A stretch of 64,000 nt of DNA from Anopheles merus. Taxonomy: Eukaryota > Arthropoda > Insecta > Diptera > Culicidae. The position numbers were made by a program, and so were the translations under genes. Within the stretch, counting starts at the first letter, position 1. Every line of letters begins with the position of its first letter. The DNA is taken from assembly GCF_017562075.2 (NCBI RefSeq), contig NC_054081.1, forward strand, positions 19,535,141-19,599,140, in the 5' to 3' direction. Positions 34,501 to 44,971 of the stretch are shown here, piece after piece. The notes below the pieces were generated by a model that was given only the letters and a program-made list of their open reading frames with translations, ran no database searches and was not told the origin of the DNA.

Positions 34501-35310
34501 ATTTGGTGTATACAACACGTGCTCCGAAGCATTCTTTAAATTACGCCAACCATGCTCAGTATATGTAGCGGAGCTCGCCGCAATCTTTTATGCCTTATTA
34601 TTGATAAGTGCATGCCCAGCGGATCAATATGTAATTTTTTCAGACAGCTTAAGCGCTATTGAAGCATTAAAATCCGTAAAGGCTGTTAAGAGCTCAGACC
34701 ATTTTGTGAAAGAAATTGTAAAGGTTTTAAGCTCACTGTTTGAAAAGTCGTTTCGCATATCGTTAGTATGGTTACCTGCTCATTGTGGTATACCAGGAAA
34801 TGAACAGGCAGACCATTTGGCCAAAAGGGGAGCTGCAGAAGGGTCTTTCTTTGATAGGCCTATCCTTCCTCATGAGTTCTTGCAGGCCCCACAGGCGTTT
34901 TGCACGGCACGTTGGCAAAATCTGTGAGACTCGGATGAACTCGGAAGGTTTCTGTATACAATCACTCCTCGTGTAAGCTTGAAGCCTTGGTTCCATAACA
35001 CCCCTGGAGATCGTGCGTTCATTCGAATGATGTCTAGACTTAGGTCTAATCATTTCGCATTGGGTGCACATCTCCAGCGTATAGGACTGGTCGACTCCAA
35101 GGTATGTGGCTGCGGGCTTGGATTCCACGACATGGATCATCTTTGTGGTCCTGCGTGGAATACGAGTCTGCTCGACCTGCCTTGCTGGACGCGGTCGAAA
35201 GACTGGGAAAATGTACTGATATTCGGATTCGGGATATATTAGCGGCATCGGACTGGGCATTCCTGAAGGCCATATTCGATTTCTGTAGAGAGAACGGCTT
35301 AACTGTATGA
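31589..35310 (+). pseudogene. I-clade element ORF2: endonuclease, RT, RNase H
   Basis: Starts MPPMTTILQWNCRSFLGK. Endonuclease motifs are ALSETWLSP, RRGGGVLIG, ILGDFNAHGSDWG (after a frameshift near 32010) and GSDHLSI. More frameshifts lie near 32460 and 32690. The RT is open from 32705: NSYRPIAML, QFGFRKGKGTNDCL, AFLDIKGAFDSV, GLPQGSCLSPLLYNFYVNDI, then QLADDGVV, where Leu precedes ADD instead of the usual Phe or Tyr. RNase H follows with HFYTDGSS, ELAAIFYALLL, IFSDSLSAIEAL and LPAHCGIPGNEQADHLAK. TGA 34925-34927 interrupts. A C-terminal Cys-His region (CGCGLGFHDMDHL) is frameshifted near 35140. Confidence 0.85.
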
Positions 35311-35981
35311 CTTTCCTTAAGCAAAATGTCTGTGAACCAACCAACATTGTTGGCAACAGCAATCTTGCATCCTATGTTATTTCCTCTTGTTTGTCTATGT
35401 GTTACATGTTGTACATCGCTTGTATGTTTGTGATGGATGAATGTATGCATGAATGTAAGAATGAATGAGTGCAATGTGTATGGCTGAGTAATCGGCATTG
35501 ACGGCAGACAGAAGATCCTTGCTCGAACGATGTTCTTGCAAGGATTTACTAGATAACTGGAACGATACAGACCCCCGCCATGTCACTCGGACCACTGAAG
35601 GAAAGGACTACAACGATACAGACCCTCGCAATGTCATTTGAGCCACTAAATGGGAATATACTCGGACCGCTTCTGATGGATGGATCCGACGAAATGCCTG
35701 GAATCCACACGATACAGACCCCCGCAATGCCATTTGGAACACTGAACTGGAATAGACAACCTCGAAACCCGAATGATGTAGACCTTCGCCACGCTTATAG
35801 GACCGCAAAATCATGGACTGGATTGATTAAAACCAAACCGTCCGAGTACACCCGGGATAAGGTGCCCTTCCATGGCTCAGAGAAGGAAATGTTTCCCTGC
35901 CAATATGGATTGTAGCGCCATGAATTACATTTGTATTTTCTACTCTTAAGCAATACGGCCTTTTTGGACCGTTACTCCTGA

Positions 35982-35984
<3 letters not shown>
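35311..35984 (+). other. 3' UTR of the I-clade element
   Basis: About 670 bp without a gene. Near 35570-35790 four loosely repeated segments share ACGATACAGACCCYCGCMATG-like wording spaced 60-80 bp apart. It ends in AATAAA just before the poly(A). Confidence 0.6.

Positions 35985-36042
<58 letters not shown>
35985..36042 (+). repeat. Poly(A) tail of the I-clade element
   Basis: An uninterrupted run of about 58 A, directly preceded by AATAAA and followed by the target duplication. The length suggests a young insertion. I elements of Drosophila end in TAA repeats instead, so poly(A) is a difference. Confidence 0.9.
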
Positions 36043-36043
<1 letters not shown>

Positions 36044-36060
36044 ATGAACAATATTCCCAT

Positions 36061-36523
36061 CTTTACATTCAAAGAAGGTCAAGCTAGGATTATTATTAGA
36101 AATAAATATTATGTTCACCATTTCAAAATATCAGATTTAAAAAATGAAATCGATTCTTTGTCTTCAGAATTCGATAAAGTTGAGGAAAACCACTATACAG
36201 GAATAATAACAGCCGAGTTTATTCATGTAAAAATGATTCTTAAGGCTATTATTCCTAACCGGCAAAAACGATGGGACACTCTAGGAACAGTCTGGAAATT
36301 CATCGCTGGCAGCCCAGATGCTACCGATCTCAAATTAATCAATTCGTCTATAAACAAATTGATATCATATAACAATGCCCAAATCACGATCAATGATGAT
36401 TTATCAAAAAATTTAAAAAACAGTTTAGCAAAAGTAAAAGAAGCGATTGCAATTTTTAACTCTTCCTCCATGGAGCTGTATTCCATTTGCTGGAATGTAA
36501 GGGCTATGAAACGGTCATTTTGA
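36061..36523 (+). pseudogene. Errantivirus-like envelope gene fragment
   Basis: A 160-codon frame (ATG 36044, inside the duplicated target) resembles the N-terminal half of insect errantivirus env, the baculovirus F-like fusion protein acquired by Gypsy-type elements. A conserved WDTLGTVWKF-AGSPDATDL-like segment lies in the middle, followed by a helical region. It ends at a stop at 36521-36523, well short of the fusion protein's transmembrane anchor, and flanking DNA is a MITE. It is an old, truncated endogenous copy with no capacity for a functional product. Confidence 0.6.
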
Positions 36524-36564
36524 ATTGTTTGCGGTTGTTTTGTCAGTTGGGAATTAAAAGTTAA

Positions 36565-37091
36565 CCGTAGAGTTGGCAACCAGATTTACACACGTAAGTT
36601 GGCAACCGGCATACCCGAGTATTCCACACGTTTTGATGCAAAAAAATTAACGATTTTCATAGGTAAACAATGCTCTCTATATTTTAATGCTGTAAGCAAA
36701 TAATGCCGACCATATATTCTCTTCCATTTCATTTATTCATTAAGTTTTTTCATTTTATTATAAAAATAACGGTCAAATCGAAACTTGGAATCGCTTGAAT
36801 TTGACTCGAAAATAACCACAACACGAAAAGAGGAAAAAGAGAAACGTCATTCTCCATACAAAATGTATGGAATACCCGGGTATGCTGGTTGCCAACTTAC
36901 GTGGTAAAGTTAAAAAAATTCAAAATAAAATACTTACAGGCGGTTTAAAATTACAACTTATGCACTGAAAAATCATAAATTAAAAGTTGAGAGGCTATGG
37001 AAAATTTCAGGTTAAAAAAAGCAATGAATCAAAAGTTATTGCAGTTCGAAGTTGAAAAAAATACCCGGGTATCCGGTTGCCAACTGAAAGG
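36565..37091. mobile_element. TTAA-flanked MITE (R1)
   Basis: 527 bp flanked by TTAA on each side (36561-36564 and 37092-37095). The termini are CCGTAGAGTTGGCAACC and, reversed, CCTTTCAGTTGGCAACC. The GTTGGCAACC motif recurs just inside each end next to TACCCGGGTATNC words. It is nearly identical to the copy at 54780-55307. TTAA duplication suggests piggyBac- or Kolobok-type mobilisation. Confidence 0.85.
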
Positions 37092-37095
37092 TTAA

Positions 37096-37740
37096 ATGTA
37101 TTTTCTGGCAGCACTGCTGATCGACAATTTTTGATCAAGTATGTGTGCGAATAAAGCGGCACTAGCGCATGAAACTCGATACGAGCCGGACGTGTTCTTT
37201 TACTTTGTCTCCTTTGGCGATCGACGACGACACAACAAAACACAACGGAGGGCGTAGGGGCGTCAAGGGGGAAAGGAACCAACAAACCGTGTTCCAGAAC
37301 GCAACACCATAAATATTTTTATGAACCTCAAATATCTATCAGAAAATAGATATCAGAATCAGAATCAGAAATAGAAAATAGATGAAATAGATTTGACCTG
37401 AAGGAGAATAATATTACCATACATACACCCATACAAGCATTATCTCTGACTAAAAAAAACAGACGGTGCAGTCTGATACACTTCCCCCCACACCTTCCCT
37501 TTTCCTCATCTAACCAACATTTGTTGGTGAAACAATAAAATAATTCATTCAGAAATTGGCATATGACTAGTTAACAACTTTTATTCCACGTCCGAAACTT
37601 TAACTCGCGCAAAGATGCTGACTACCAACCGTTCTTTCTACAGCCTGAAGAATTAGTTCACCTCATAGAACCTGTCGCGACCGACGAAGCTGGGGCTTAT
37701 ATATTACAGGTACTCACAAACACCTCTGAGACATGCACAC
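37096..37740. other. Non-coding interval between MITE R1 and an RTE 3' end
   Basis: No gene seen. It includes an AATAAAGCGGC stretch near 37151, tandem ATAGAAAATAGAT/ATCAGAATCAGAA words near 37335-37385, and reduced-complexity A/C-rich sequence. It could contain the 3' LTR of the errantivirus, but no partner LTR is present to test this. Confidence 0.4.
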
Positions 37741-37751
37741 TGTCAAAATCT

Positions 37752-38160
37752 GACGAAACCCTCCGCGTTCGAGAGGAAGATGCTCAGAAGGATACTTGGC
37801 TCCCTATGTGTGGAAGGACAATGGAGGAGCTGCTATAATGACGAGCTATACGAGATGTACGACGACCTCACTGTCGTACAGCGTATCAAGCTCGCCATGC
37901 TCAGGTGGGATGGCCATGTTGTACGCATGGAAACGGACGACCCAGCCTGTATAGTCTTTTTAGGCCGTCCACAAGGACAGATGAGGCGTGGTAGGCCCAA
38001 ACTGAGGTGCCAAGCCAAATGGTGTGGAGGCGTCCGCCATTAAGGCCAGGACAACGGACTGGCAGACGAAGGCGCGAGACCGTGAGCGGTTTCGTACACT
38101 CCTGAGGCAGGCCAAGTCCACAAAGCGGTTGTGGCGCCTGATAAGTAAGTTAGTATTTTA
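37752..38160 (+). pseudogene. RTE-clade retrotransposon, C-terminal fragment
   Basis: Reads FERKMLRRILGSLCVEGQWRS, YNDELYEMYDDLTVVQRIKLA and RWDGHVVRMETDDPA, then RPQGQMRRGRPKLR. After a frameshift near 38040 it continues with ITDW-type and RDRERFRTLLRQAKSTKRLWRL sequence. This is the extreme C-terminus of an RTE protein; upstream RT is absent. It has the same orientation as the RTE 5' part at 13366-17150. Confidence 0.75.
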
Positions 38161-38189
38161 ACAATCGTTTCTTTGTTTGCTTTGTTTGG

Positions 38190-38365
38190 GCCGGTCTGGT
38201 GGTACAGTCGTCAACTTGTACGACGTAACAACATGCCCATCATGGGTTGAAGTTCCGAATAGACCGTGCCCCCATACGTAGGACTGACTATCCTGCTATG
38301 GTAACAATAAGTCACTGAAAGCCAAGCTCACTTCACTTCAAGCTTGACCGACAGCGGTTGTTGTG
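38190..38365 (+). mobile_element. tRNA-derived SINE (SINE200-like)
   Basis: CCGGTCTGGTGGTACAGTCG (A-box-like) and GGGTTGAAGTTCC (B-box-like) are followed by CCCCCATACGTAGGACTGAC and CTTGACCGACAGCGGTTGTT. It is the same family as 16772-16980, but the 3' tail is lost. CTTTGTTTGCT occurs on both sides (about 38170 and 38374) and may be a target duplication. Confidence 0.75.
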
Positions 38366-38384
38366 CAAAGATCTTTGTTTGCTA

Positions 38385-38507
38385 TTTTTGAATGCATCAG
38401 TCTTTCAGTCTGCTAAACGAAGTCTTTCTATATTCCATTTAGGTAGAGAACTTGAGTCGTTTAGAACCCCTTTAGTGGTCGTTTAGTGGTTATGTGGCAT
38501 TTGGGTA
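38385..38507 (-). mobile_element. Truncated copy of the CCCAAGTGCCAC MITE (family X)
   Basis: The last ~123 bp match the end of the 589-bp MITE at 47155-47743: GTCTTTCTATATTCC, TAGGTAGAGAACTTGAGTCG and TTAGTGGTCGTTTAGTGG, ending TGGCATTTGGG. The other end is missing next to the SINE. Confidence 0.7.
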
Positions 38508-38852
38508 CACTGTCTAGCGAGCTGGCAACCGTCATTGCGGTCAGAAGACGAAGCGCATTTCACACGCCTATTTTTCTTATTCTTCCTCTGCATTCGTGAA
38601 TTGACTTGACAAACTGAAATAAATAAATTCCATTTTACCCCCGACTTACCCAACCCTGCCGGTACGCTGTGATGCGTATTTAGTCTTGCGGAGTCGTGTG
38701 TGCGGTGCACCCTGGATGACGACGCACATCTGCTGCGGCGATCTGGTCTGCTGATTCTGCTTTTAACGCTGCTTTCCGTGGTGCGACGCGGTCCCTGCGT
38801 TCCTATCGCCCACACTTCGGGTGGGCAATGGGGGGGGTCTTCATCTTCTCTT
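38508..38852. other. Unassigned interval
   Basis: No gene recognised. On the minus strand there is a 110-codon Arg/Ser-rich frame without similarity. Part could be the leader of an LTR element (TGAATTGACTTGACAAACTGAAATAAATAAA near 38598), but nothing confirms it. Confidence 0.3.
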
Positions 38853-39597
38853 CATGTTTCTCGACAGATTTGCTGGGAATTGTCATCCGGCGAAGGTTAT
38901 CGGGGATACCTTTAATTTCCTCCTTCAATGAGGTATCTACACTTAAAATGGAACTGCAGGACTCTGGTAAGCTGGCACTAGTTATACTTTGAGAAGTACT
39001 AGGGTGCACCTGTAAGGAAACAAAATCATGATAGACCTTCATGATTTTGCATTTAGAACCTATCTCTTGCAGTGTTTCAAAGTTCTCGATTATCAAGGGA
39101 TTTGATACTGTAGAGCGGACGAAAAGGCGAAGCGATAGTAGCTCAAAACGTAGCTTTAGCGGCATCACTCCGGACATCACTTCGAGTGACTTGTTATGAG
39201 TCGACTTCATGCTACCTAGCGCGATTCTAAGACAGCGATACTGAATCCTCTCAAGTCGGATTAATGCGACTTGGCTGCCCAGTGGAAGCATATGCAACCA
39301 TACTCCAAGACGGACAGTATCGTAGTCTTATATAGGTTAAGGACGTCTTTGGGGTGTGCACCCCACCAGAGTCCGGTAATCGTTCTGAGAAAATTGATTC
39401 TTCTTGTACACTTCTGTACCAGATAGTCAATATGTGTCCTCCATACATTTTTGCTATCAAACCAAACCCCTAGGTATCGAAAAGATTTGGCAATGGATAT
39501 CTTTTTACCATATAAAAAGATATCGACCTTTGGGTCAACCAAATTCAAGCGTCTATTACTCTCAGTGTTGTAAAAGAAAGAGTATATCAGCATTTCA
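38853..39597 (-). pseudogene. Internal fragment of the I-clade element, inverted
   Basis: About 745 bp nearly identical to 33700-34445 of the full-length element: EMLIYSFFYNTESNRR through WGAHPKDVLNLYKTT and MSGVMPLKLRFELLSL to SVEKH. There is one frameshift near 39255. It has neither the 5' nor the 3' end of the element, so it is not an ordinary truncated insertion. Confidence 0.85.
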
Positions 39598-39769
39598 TAT
39601 CAGCTGGAAAGAAACGAAAAGAAAGGAAATAAAAGATTAGTAACTTTCCAGCTTACGGTGGCCCTTGCGACTCGGGTTGTTGCCGTGCCGCAAGGCCTGA
39701 AGGACCGCCATTTGCGTCCCTCGGCCGCCGTCTGGCCCGTCTACGTCGCTGTCATTTATTACCTAAGTC

Positions 39770-40640
39770 CAATAGTATGCCCAAATTGTGGTGCCAGGAT
39801 GGCGTGGAAACGTTCACCATTAAGGCCGGAATAACGGATTGGCAAACGAAAGTGCAAGACTAGTGATGGGTAAAGTAGGCAAAAAACCGGAGTCGCCCGG
39901 AGTCGTTCGGAGTCGGAGTTGTCCGGAGTCGGTCGGAATCACCCGGAGACGGAGTCGTCCGGAATCGTGTGGAGTCACCCGGAGTCGTTCGGAGTCGGAG
40001 TTGTCCGAAGTCGTGTGGAGTCGCCCGGAGTCGGAGTTGTCCGGATTCGTTCGGAATCACCCGGAGACGGAGTCGTCCGGAGTCGTCTGAAGTAGTCCGG
40101 AGTCATCTGGAGTCATCTGGAGTCGTCCGGAGTCGTCTGGAGTCGTCCGGAGTCGCCTGGTGTCGTCCGGAGTCGTTCGGAGTCGTTCGGAATCGTTGGA
40201 AGTCGTCTGGAGCCATCCAGAATCGGCTGCAGACGGAATCATCCGGAGTCATCTGGAGTCGGCCGAGGTCGGCTTGAATAGGAACTGCACGCGTAAAATG
40301 AAAGATAAAAAAAACACAACGAAAGAGAATGTCTGATCAGAAGCACATTAAACCACACGGCTTCTGTTAATTCCGACTCCGATGACTCCGAACGACTCCG
40401 GGCGACTCCGAACGTCTCCGAATGACTCCGGGCGACTCCAGACGACTCCGCCTCCGGGCGGATGTAGTGGTTCCATTTTGCCGGAGTCGGATTCGAACTT
40501 ACAATAGTCGGAGTCGGATCGGAGTCGTGGGTGCGCTCCATACAGCACAGCACTATGTGAGACCGTGAGCGGTTTCGGACACTTCTGAGCCAGGCCAAGA
40601 TCGCAAAGCGGTTGATGCGCCGGATGATTTAGTAAGTTTT
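39770..40640 (+). pseudogene. RTE 3'-end fragment split by a hAT-like element
   Basis: The left part (39779-39860) matches the ITDWQTKARD region at 38040-38075. The right part (from 40564, CGTGAGCGGTTTCGGACACT) continues into RQAKIAKRL and the end of the RTE frame. The hAT-like element sits between the two halves of one arginine-rich stretch. Confidence 0.7.
39861..40555. mobile_element. 695-bp hAT-like element filled with GGAGTCG repeats
   Basis: Ends TAGTGATGGG and, reversed, TAGTGCTGTG. It is flanked by 8-bp sequences TGCAAGAC (39853-39860) and TGTGAGAC (40556-40563), which match at 6 of 8 positions. From 39885 to 40265 it consists almost only of CGGAGTCGTC-type words. From 40373 to 40460 the same words occur inverted, so the element can fold back. 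Open frames here are repeat artefacts. Confidence 0.75.
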
Positions 40641-40906
40641 TCGTGTAAGGTCGAAAATACACGGACCGTCTGTGTATTTTCGGCCTAACAGCTTATACAG
40701 TCTTTCCCAGAGTTACGCGAATTATGCGTTCCGGAGAAATTCGCGTGACTCGGATTTTCGCGTAAGTCAAATATCACGTTTTACAGCCAAAATATAATTA
40801 GTTTAAAATGATTTTTGATTGTATTTAGTTTATTAATGTAATTTATCACTTATTTAATACAATTCTTGTATAAAATTAGGTTATTTCTATCTTTTTAGTG
40901 ATACTA
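40641..40906. other. Non-coding interval with one end of a Tc1-type MITE
   Basis: TACAGTCTTTCCCAGAGTTACG at 40697 has the form of the TACAGGCGGTCCCCGAG MITE termini elsewhere in the window, but its partner end is not found. No gene. Confidence 0.4.
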
Positions 40907-41965
40907 CCCAAATAACCAAGATACCGAAAACACCACCAATTTCCTGTACTAAAAATCCAGTTGCATCGAACAAAGCCAAAAATCTGTAAATTTTTAAAGA
41001 TTAAAGATTTTTTTAATCATGGGTAATTCATTTTCTCAACATGTATCACCCCAAAATGTGTTTAATTGTGTAAAGAATATAAAGCTATAAAACTTGTGTG
41101 TTTAAGTTCATTTTTTGTGAAACATATTTTTGTAAGATGTGGATGCGTGTGTTTGTTTTCCTGCGAATGGGCTCTTTCATTTCGCTGGTCAGTTCAAAGT
41201 TTATTTATTAATAATATTGCCGAAGTTATGCTGTGATGTTAGTGAATGAGTTAAAGTAACCAATGTGTTAAAATCATGTTCAGCATATTGAACTTAGCCC
41301 GCACTTGATCCATCTTTTTCTCGACAACATCCCAAATAACCAAATCGTCCTTAACCCACTGTAAAACCACTTCAAACCCACGTGGGTTTGTGGTGGTCGA
41401 TTCAGTCGTTAACCCACCAAATTTTAGAACAGTCGGAGCTGCCAGTTCCGATCCGATGTATTTATCTTGTCCACCCTTAACCCACCTTTTCCAAAAATGC
41501 TTTGAGGAAAAGTTTGGTCAGGTTTGGCTTAGGTCAATGTGCTGGACAGGATTTGAACTCCTCGGTTGATTAAATTCATTCACTTACATCACTGCACTTC
41601 AACTTCAGCAATATTATTAGTCTGTAAACTATGCACTGACCAGCGAAATGGAAGAGTTCATTCGCAAGTAAACAAACACACATATACACATATTACACAT
41701 GACTGTTTTACAACAAACCAACTTAAACACACACGTTTAATTGCTTCCTTTGCACAAATAAATAACATTTTTAACACAGGTGAAACATGTTGAGCAAATA
41801 AATTGCACGTGCATAAAAATCTGACTTCAACAAAATTGAAGTGGTGGCTGCTTCTGTGGCCGTGTGGCTTAACCCACCAAACTGATAGTTTTTTAGCTTT
41901 GTTTGATGGAACTGGATTTTAAATACAAGAAATTGGTGGCGTTTTGGGTATCTTGGTTATATGGG
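40907..41965. mobile_element. Foldback element S with CCCAAATAACCAAG termini
   Basis: Left arm 40907-41250 matches the reverse complement of 41570-41965: CCCAAATAACCAAGATACC, CACCACCAATTTC, ATCCAGTT, TTTCGCTGGTCAG, AATAATATTGC. The loop contains one arm of element T (41331-41545). No coding capacity and no clear target duplication. Confidence 0.7.
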
Positions 41966-42114
41966 ATGTTTGGAAAAGGTGGGCCAAGCGTGGGTAAGGT
42001 TAGACAGCTCCAATTGTTCTAAAATTGGGTGGGTTAACGACTCAATCGACCACCACTAACCCACGTGGGTTTGAAGTGGCTTTACAGTGGGTTAAGGCCG
42101 ATCTGGTTATTTGG
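41331..42114. mobile_element. Element T with long terminal inverted repeats (CCCAAATAACCA)
   Basis: Left arm 41331-41510 and right arm 41966-42114 are inverted copies: CCAAATAACCA, CCTTAACCCACTGTAAA, CAAACCCACGTGGGTT, GTGGTGGTCGATT, TTAACCCACC. The right arm of element S lies between them. Other T ends lie at 17150 (left of the DUF4806 gene) and 58716-58752. Confidence 0.7.
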
Positions 42115-43839
42115 TTAGTGTTTTATAGTAATTATAGTGTTTTTATTCTGACAATGTGCTCTGATAACCGTTTTTTATTTTTTTTAAATATCCTCCTCAT
42201 AACGCAATGTCACCTTTGTATTGAACTGCCATTTCTATACAGCACAGATAAACGGACAGCCGAATAAAAGGTACCCGGATAAAGAGGCGCTCCACTGTAT
42301 TTAATTTTGCCAGGTTACAGGGCTCTGCAATTTAATTTCAAAGATCCCCTTTATTGTAAAGAGTACGCCAAAAACAATGATCTCAAACCTCAATTAAAGT
42401 TAAGTACTAATGACGACTCCTTGACGAGACCTTACTGGTCATCCCTACCAGCATTAACACGTTGTCTGCCACCATACATGCCCACTGAACTGCCCCGCCA
42501 GGCCACGGAATCACTCTTTGAAACGATTGCATTTGCTTTTGCAATTTTTCTCTTTTAAATCAAATTCACCAATTCTCTTTGTTGTCTCAGTCGCTCCACA
42601 ATGTCGTTTGTTGGGCTAATTCCATGGAATTTCATTCTTGGACCCCCCCTCCCTCCTCTCCCTTCCCTTCCCTTTCTTTTGTGTATCAAAAGTAAAGGAT
42701 GAATAAATGAACTCCAAGATCTTATAATTATTGTTCATTCTCATTCTCATTTATTTATGAAAACATAAAAGAAACTCATTTTGATATTTTAATCATTTTT
42801 TTAAGAAATAATAACCGTGAAAGAAAAGCATTGTGAAAGGACCGATCAAATACGTGCAAATTTATCTCTTGTAACACGTCTTTTACAATGTGTAATGTGT
42901 CAGCCACTATGTGGCTGACGTGGCCCGATCGAAAAAAAACCCGACGTGGCAGACAACATGTTAAACGGCTTTGAAGGCATTCAGAAAGCATTTAAGGCCT
43001 TAGTCGCCTTAAAAGGCGAATAAAGATTTCAACCGAAACTTTCACGGATGTAACGGGTTCTCTTCGAAATTTTTCAACATTTTGATTCAACCAGAACAGA
43101 TAGCTTGCCGCCATCTTAACTTGTTTATATACTGGTTTTGCACCATCACTAATGTAACTGCCATATAAAGCAGTGACAACGCTTTTGGTTCCCAACCGAG
43201 AAAGCGTGTGTTCAAATCCTGATTTTTATTATCTTTTTTGTGTTTATTACTTTTTAAAATAATATTTTCTTGTTATAATTAATACAAACAAAATTTATGT
43301 GAAGCTAAATTAAAATAATACCTTTTGAAAACACATAATAATTACACTATGTTCACCCTTCATTATCAGGATGGGAGAAATATGTTTCCATTACTCCTTT
43401 TCTAATAAAAGTTATCAAAATGAGTTTGATATATTAACACCTTTCAACGGGTTGGTCTTTAACAACCGAATAATGCCTTCCATATTTAATAACGTGAAAT
43501 AGCTCAGAGCTTAACGCAAGAGAACATAACACGTAAATCGTGCTATCGAATCTCACGTTCATATCTGGGAACACTACAACAGTGCAGTGCTGATGAAGAC
43601 GCTTGGAAGGTTTTCTTTTGACAGTTGCAATTCCAAATTGAAAGCGAAATTTTTCATTGATATATTTCAAAGGCATTTAATTACTGCTAAATGCACTGCT
43701 GATCGCCTTCAATTCGCCGGCGATTGCAAGGCGATTAGAAGGCATTTAACGGAAATTTGCGGGTAGGGATATTGGTCTTTACACCGATGTATTGGTTTAC
43801 ACCTTTTCTGGTTTAAGAACTGCACATGACCTAATGCCG
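42115..43839. other. Non-coding interval
   Basis: No gene recognised. TACAGTGGAGCGCC (minus, about 42285-42299) resembles a MITE end. A segment near 42970-43025 and one near 43670-43760 share GGCATTTAA and CGCC-TTNNAAGGCG words in opposite orientation and may be the ends of a decayed element. Short frames (42307-42558, 43434-43676) have no recognised similarity. Confidence 0.4.
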
Positions 43840-44420
43840 GTCCTAAACCTGGTATCTAAACCTATGCCAGTCCAGCAACCCATACTGAACCCAAACCGGT
43901 CCATGACCTGATAATGAACCAATACTGGTCCTTTTTTTGTTTATATTTATCAAGGCTTTGAGTCGATTGGCCTCATTTAACTCTTTCATACTGGCCCTGG
44001 AAACAATCATGCACCCATACCTGCCCTGGAACCTACCATGAACCCTTATCTACCCTGGAACCGATCATTAACCCATCCTGGTCCTGGAACCTATCATGAA
44101 CACATACTGGTCTTGGAATCGATCATGAGTCAATATCGGTCATCGGTCATCGGGAACTACTCATGACTCCATCCTTATGGTCTTGGGACCGATCATAAGC
44201 CCATACTGGTCCTGAAACCGATCATGAACCCATACCGGCCCTGCAACCGGTCATGAACCCATACCGGTCCTAAAACCGATCATGAACCCATATTGTTCCT
44301 GGAACCGATCATGAACCCACACGGGTCATGGAACTGAAAATAACCATAAAAGATCTGGAACTGATACTGAACACATACCGGTCCTGGAACCGATCATGAA
44401 CCCATACTTATCCAGAAATA
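43840..44420 (+). repeat. Degenerate minisatellite (CCTGGAACCGATCATGAACC)n
   Basis: About fifteen imperfect copies of a 32-36-bp unit with the words CCTGGAACC, GATCATGAACCC and ATACTGGT/ATACCGGT. Copies are more regular toward the right end. Confidence 0.8.
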
Positions 44421-44971
44421 ACTCCCGATTTCATTTATTTACAGGAACATTTCCAGGACCTATGCTGGATTCGGATTCGGAATGATATTTGGACCAGGTC
44501 TGAAACCGATACAATTCCAGTTCCAGTCAACAAAACATACACGGTAGTAAATGTGCAGCGTAGTAATAGTGTAGGAATTCAATTTAAAAGCAAAAGAATG
44601 TTTGTATAGTTAGTATATATATATTTCCCTCTCCCGTCCTTTTTTTAACGGACCATTTACCTATGATAACTTTGTTCATGAATTGTTCGTTAGTGACCCA
44701 AAGCCGCCTGATTCGAGATAACTAGCTTCAATCATTGGTAACTACTGTGAACCATTTCCCTATACCTGGAATAAATATGGAACCGTTTGAAATGATTCAA
44801 GCTGCGGAGCAGCCGGAAGATTCTGTTTTTTGTTAACTATTAAATGCCATAGTTTAACCTCGTTCCGATAAAACAATTGCTATCACAATACAAATTAATA
44901 CTAAACCGACTGTTCAAAATTTAAGTGAAATTAAGTACAAATCAATCAAGAAACGGTTACCACATGGCTCT
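44421..44971. other. Intergenic region and probable 3' UTR of the LDAF1-like gene
   Basis: No additional gene. AT-rich, including a short (TA)n near 44620. Confidence 0.4.

Larger units (their letters stand above)
28135..36042 (+). mobile_element. Full-length I-clade non-LTR retrotransposon with poly(A) tail
   Basis: About 390 bp of 5' UTR, ORF1 with three CCHC knuckles, ORF2 with endonuclease, RT, RNase H and a C-terminal Cys-rich domain, a 3' UTR and roughly 58 A residues (35985-36042) after AATAAA. Flanking copies of an ACATGA...ATATTCCCAT target (28120-28134 and 36042-36060) differ only by a 4-base gap. Without the hAT insertion (1669 bp plus duplication) it is about 6.2 kb. Several frameshifts and one stop show that it is inactive. 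Confidence 0.85.

Noticed and set aside
39839..40277. Two overlapping plus-strand frames rich in SGVVRSRPES words
   Set aside because: Translation of GGAGTCG simple repeats, no protein-like composition outside the repeat.
43160..43235. Possible tRNA or tRNA-like SINE around GTGTTCAAATCCTG
   Set aside because: A B-box-like word is present but no convincing A box, cloverleaf or SINE body could be formed.
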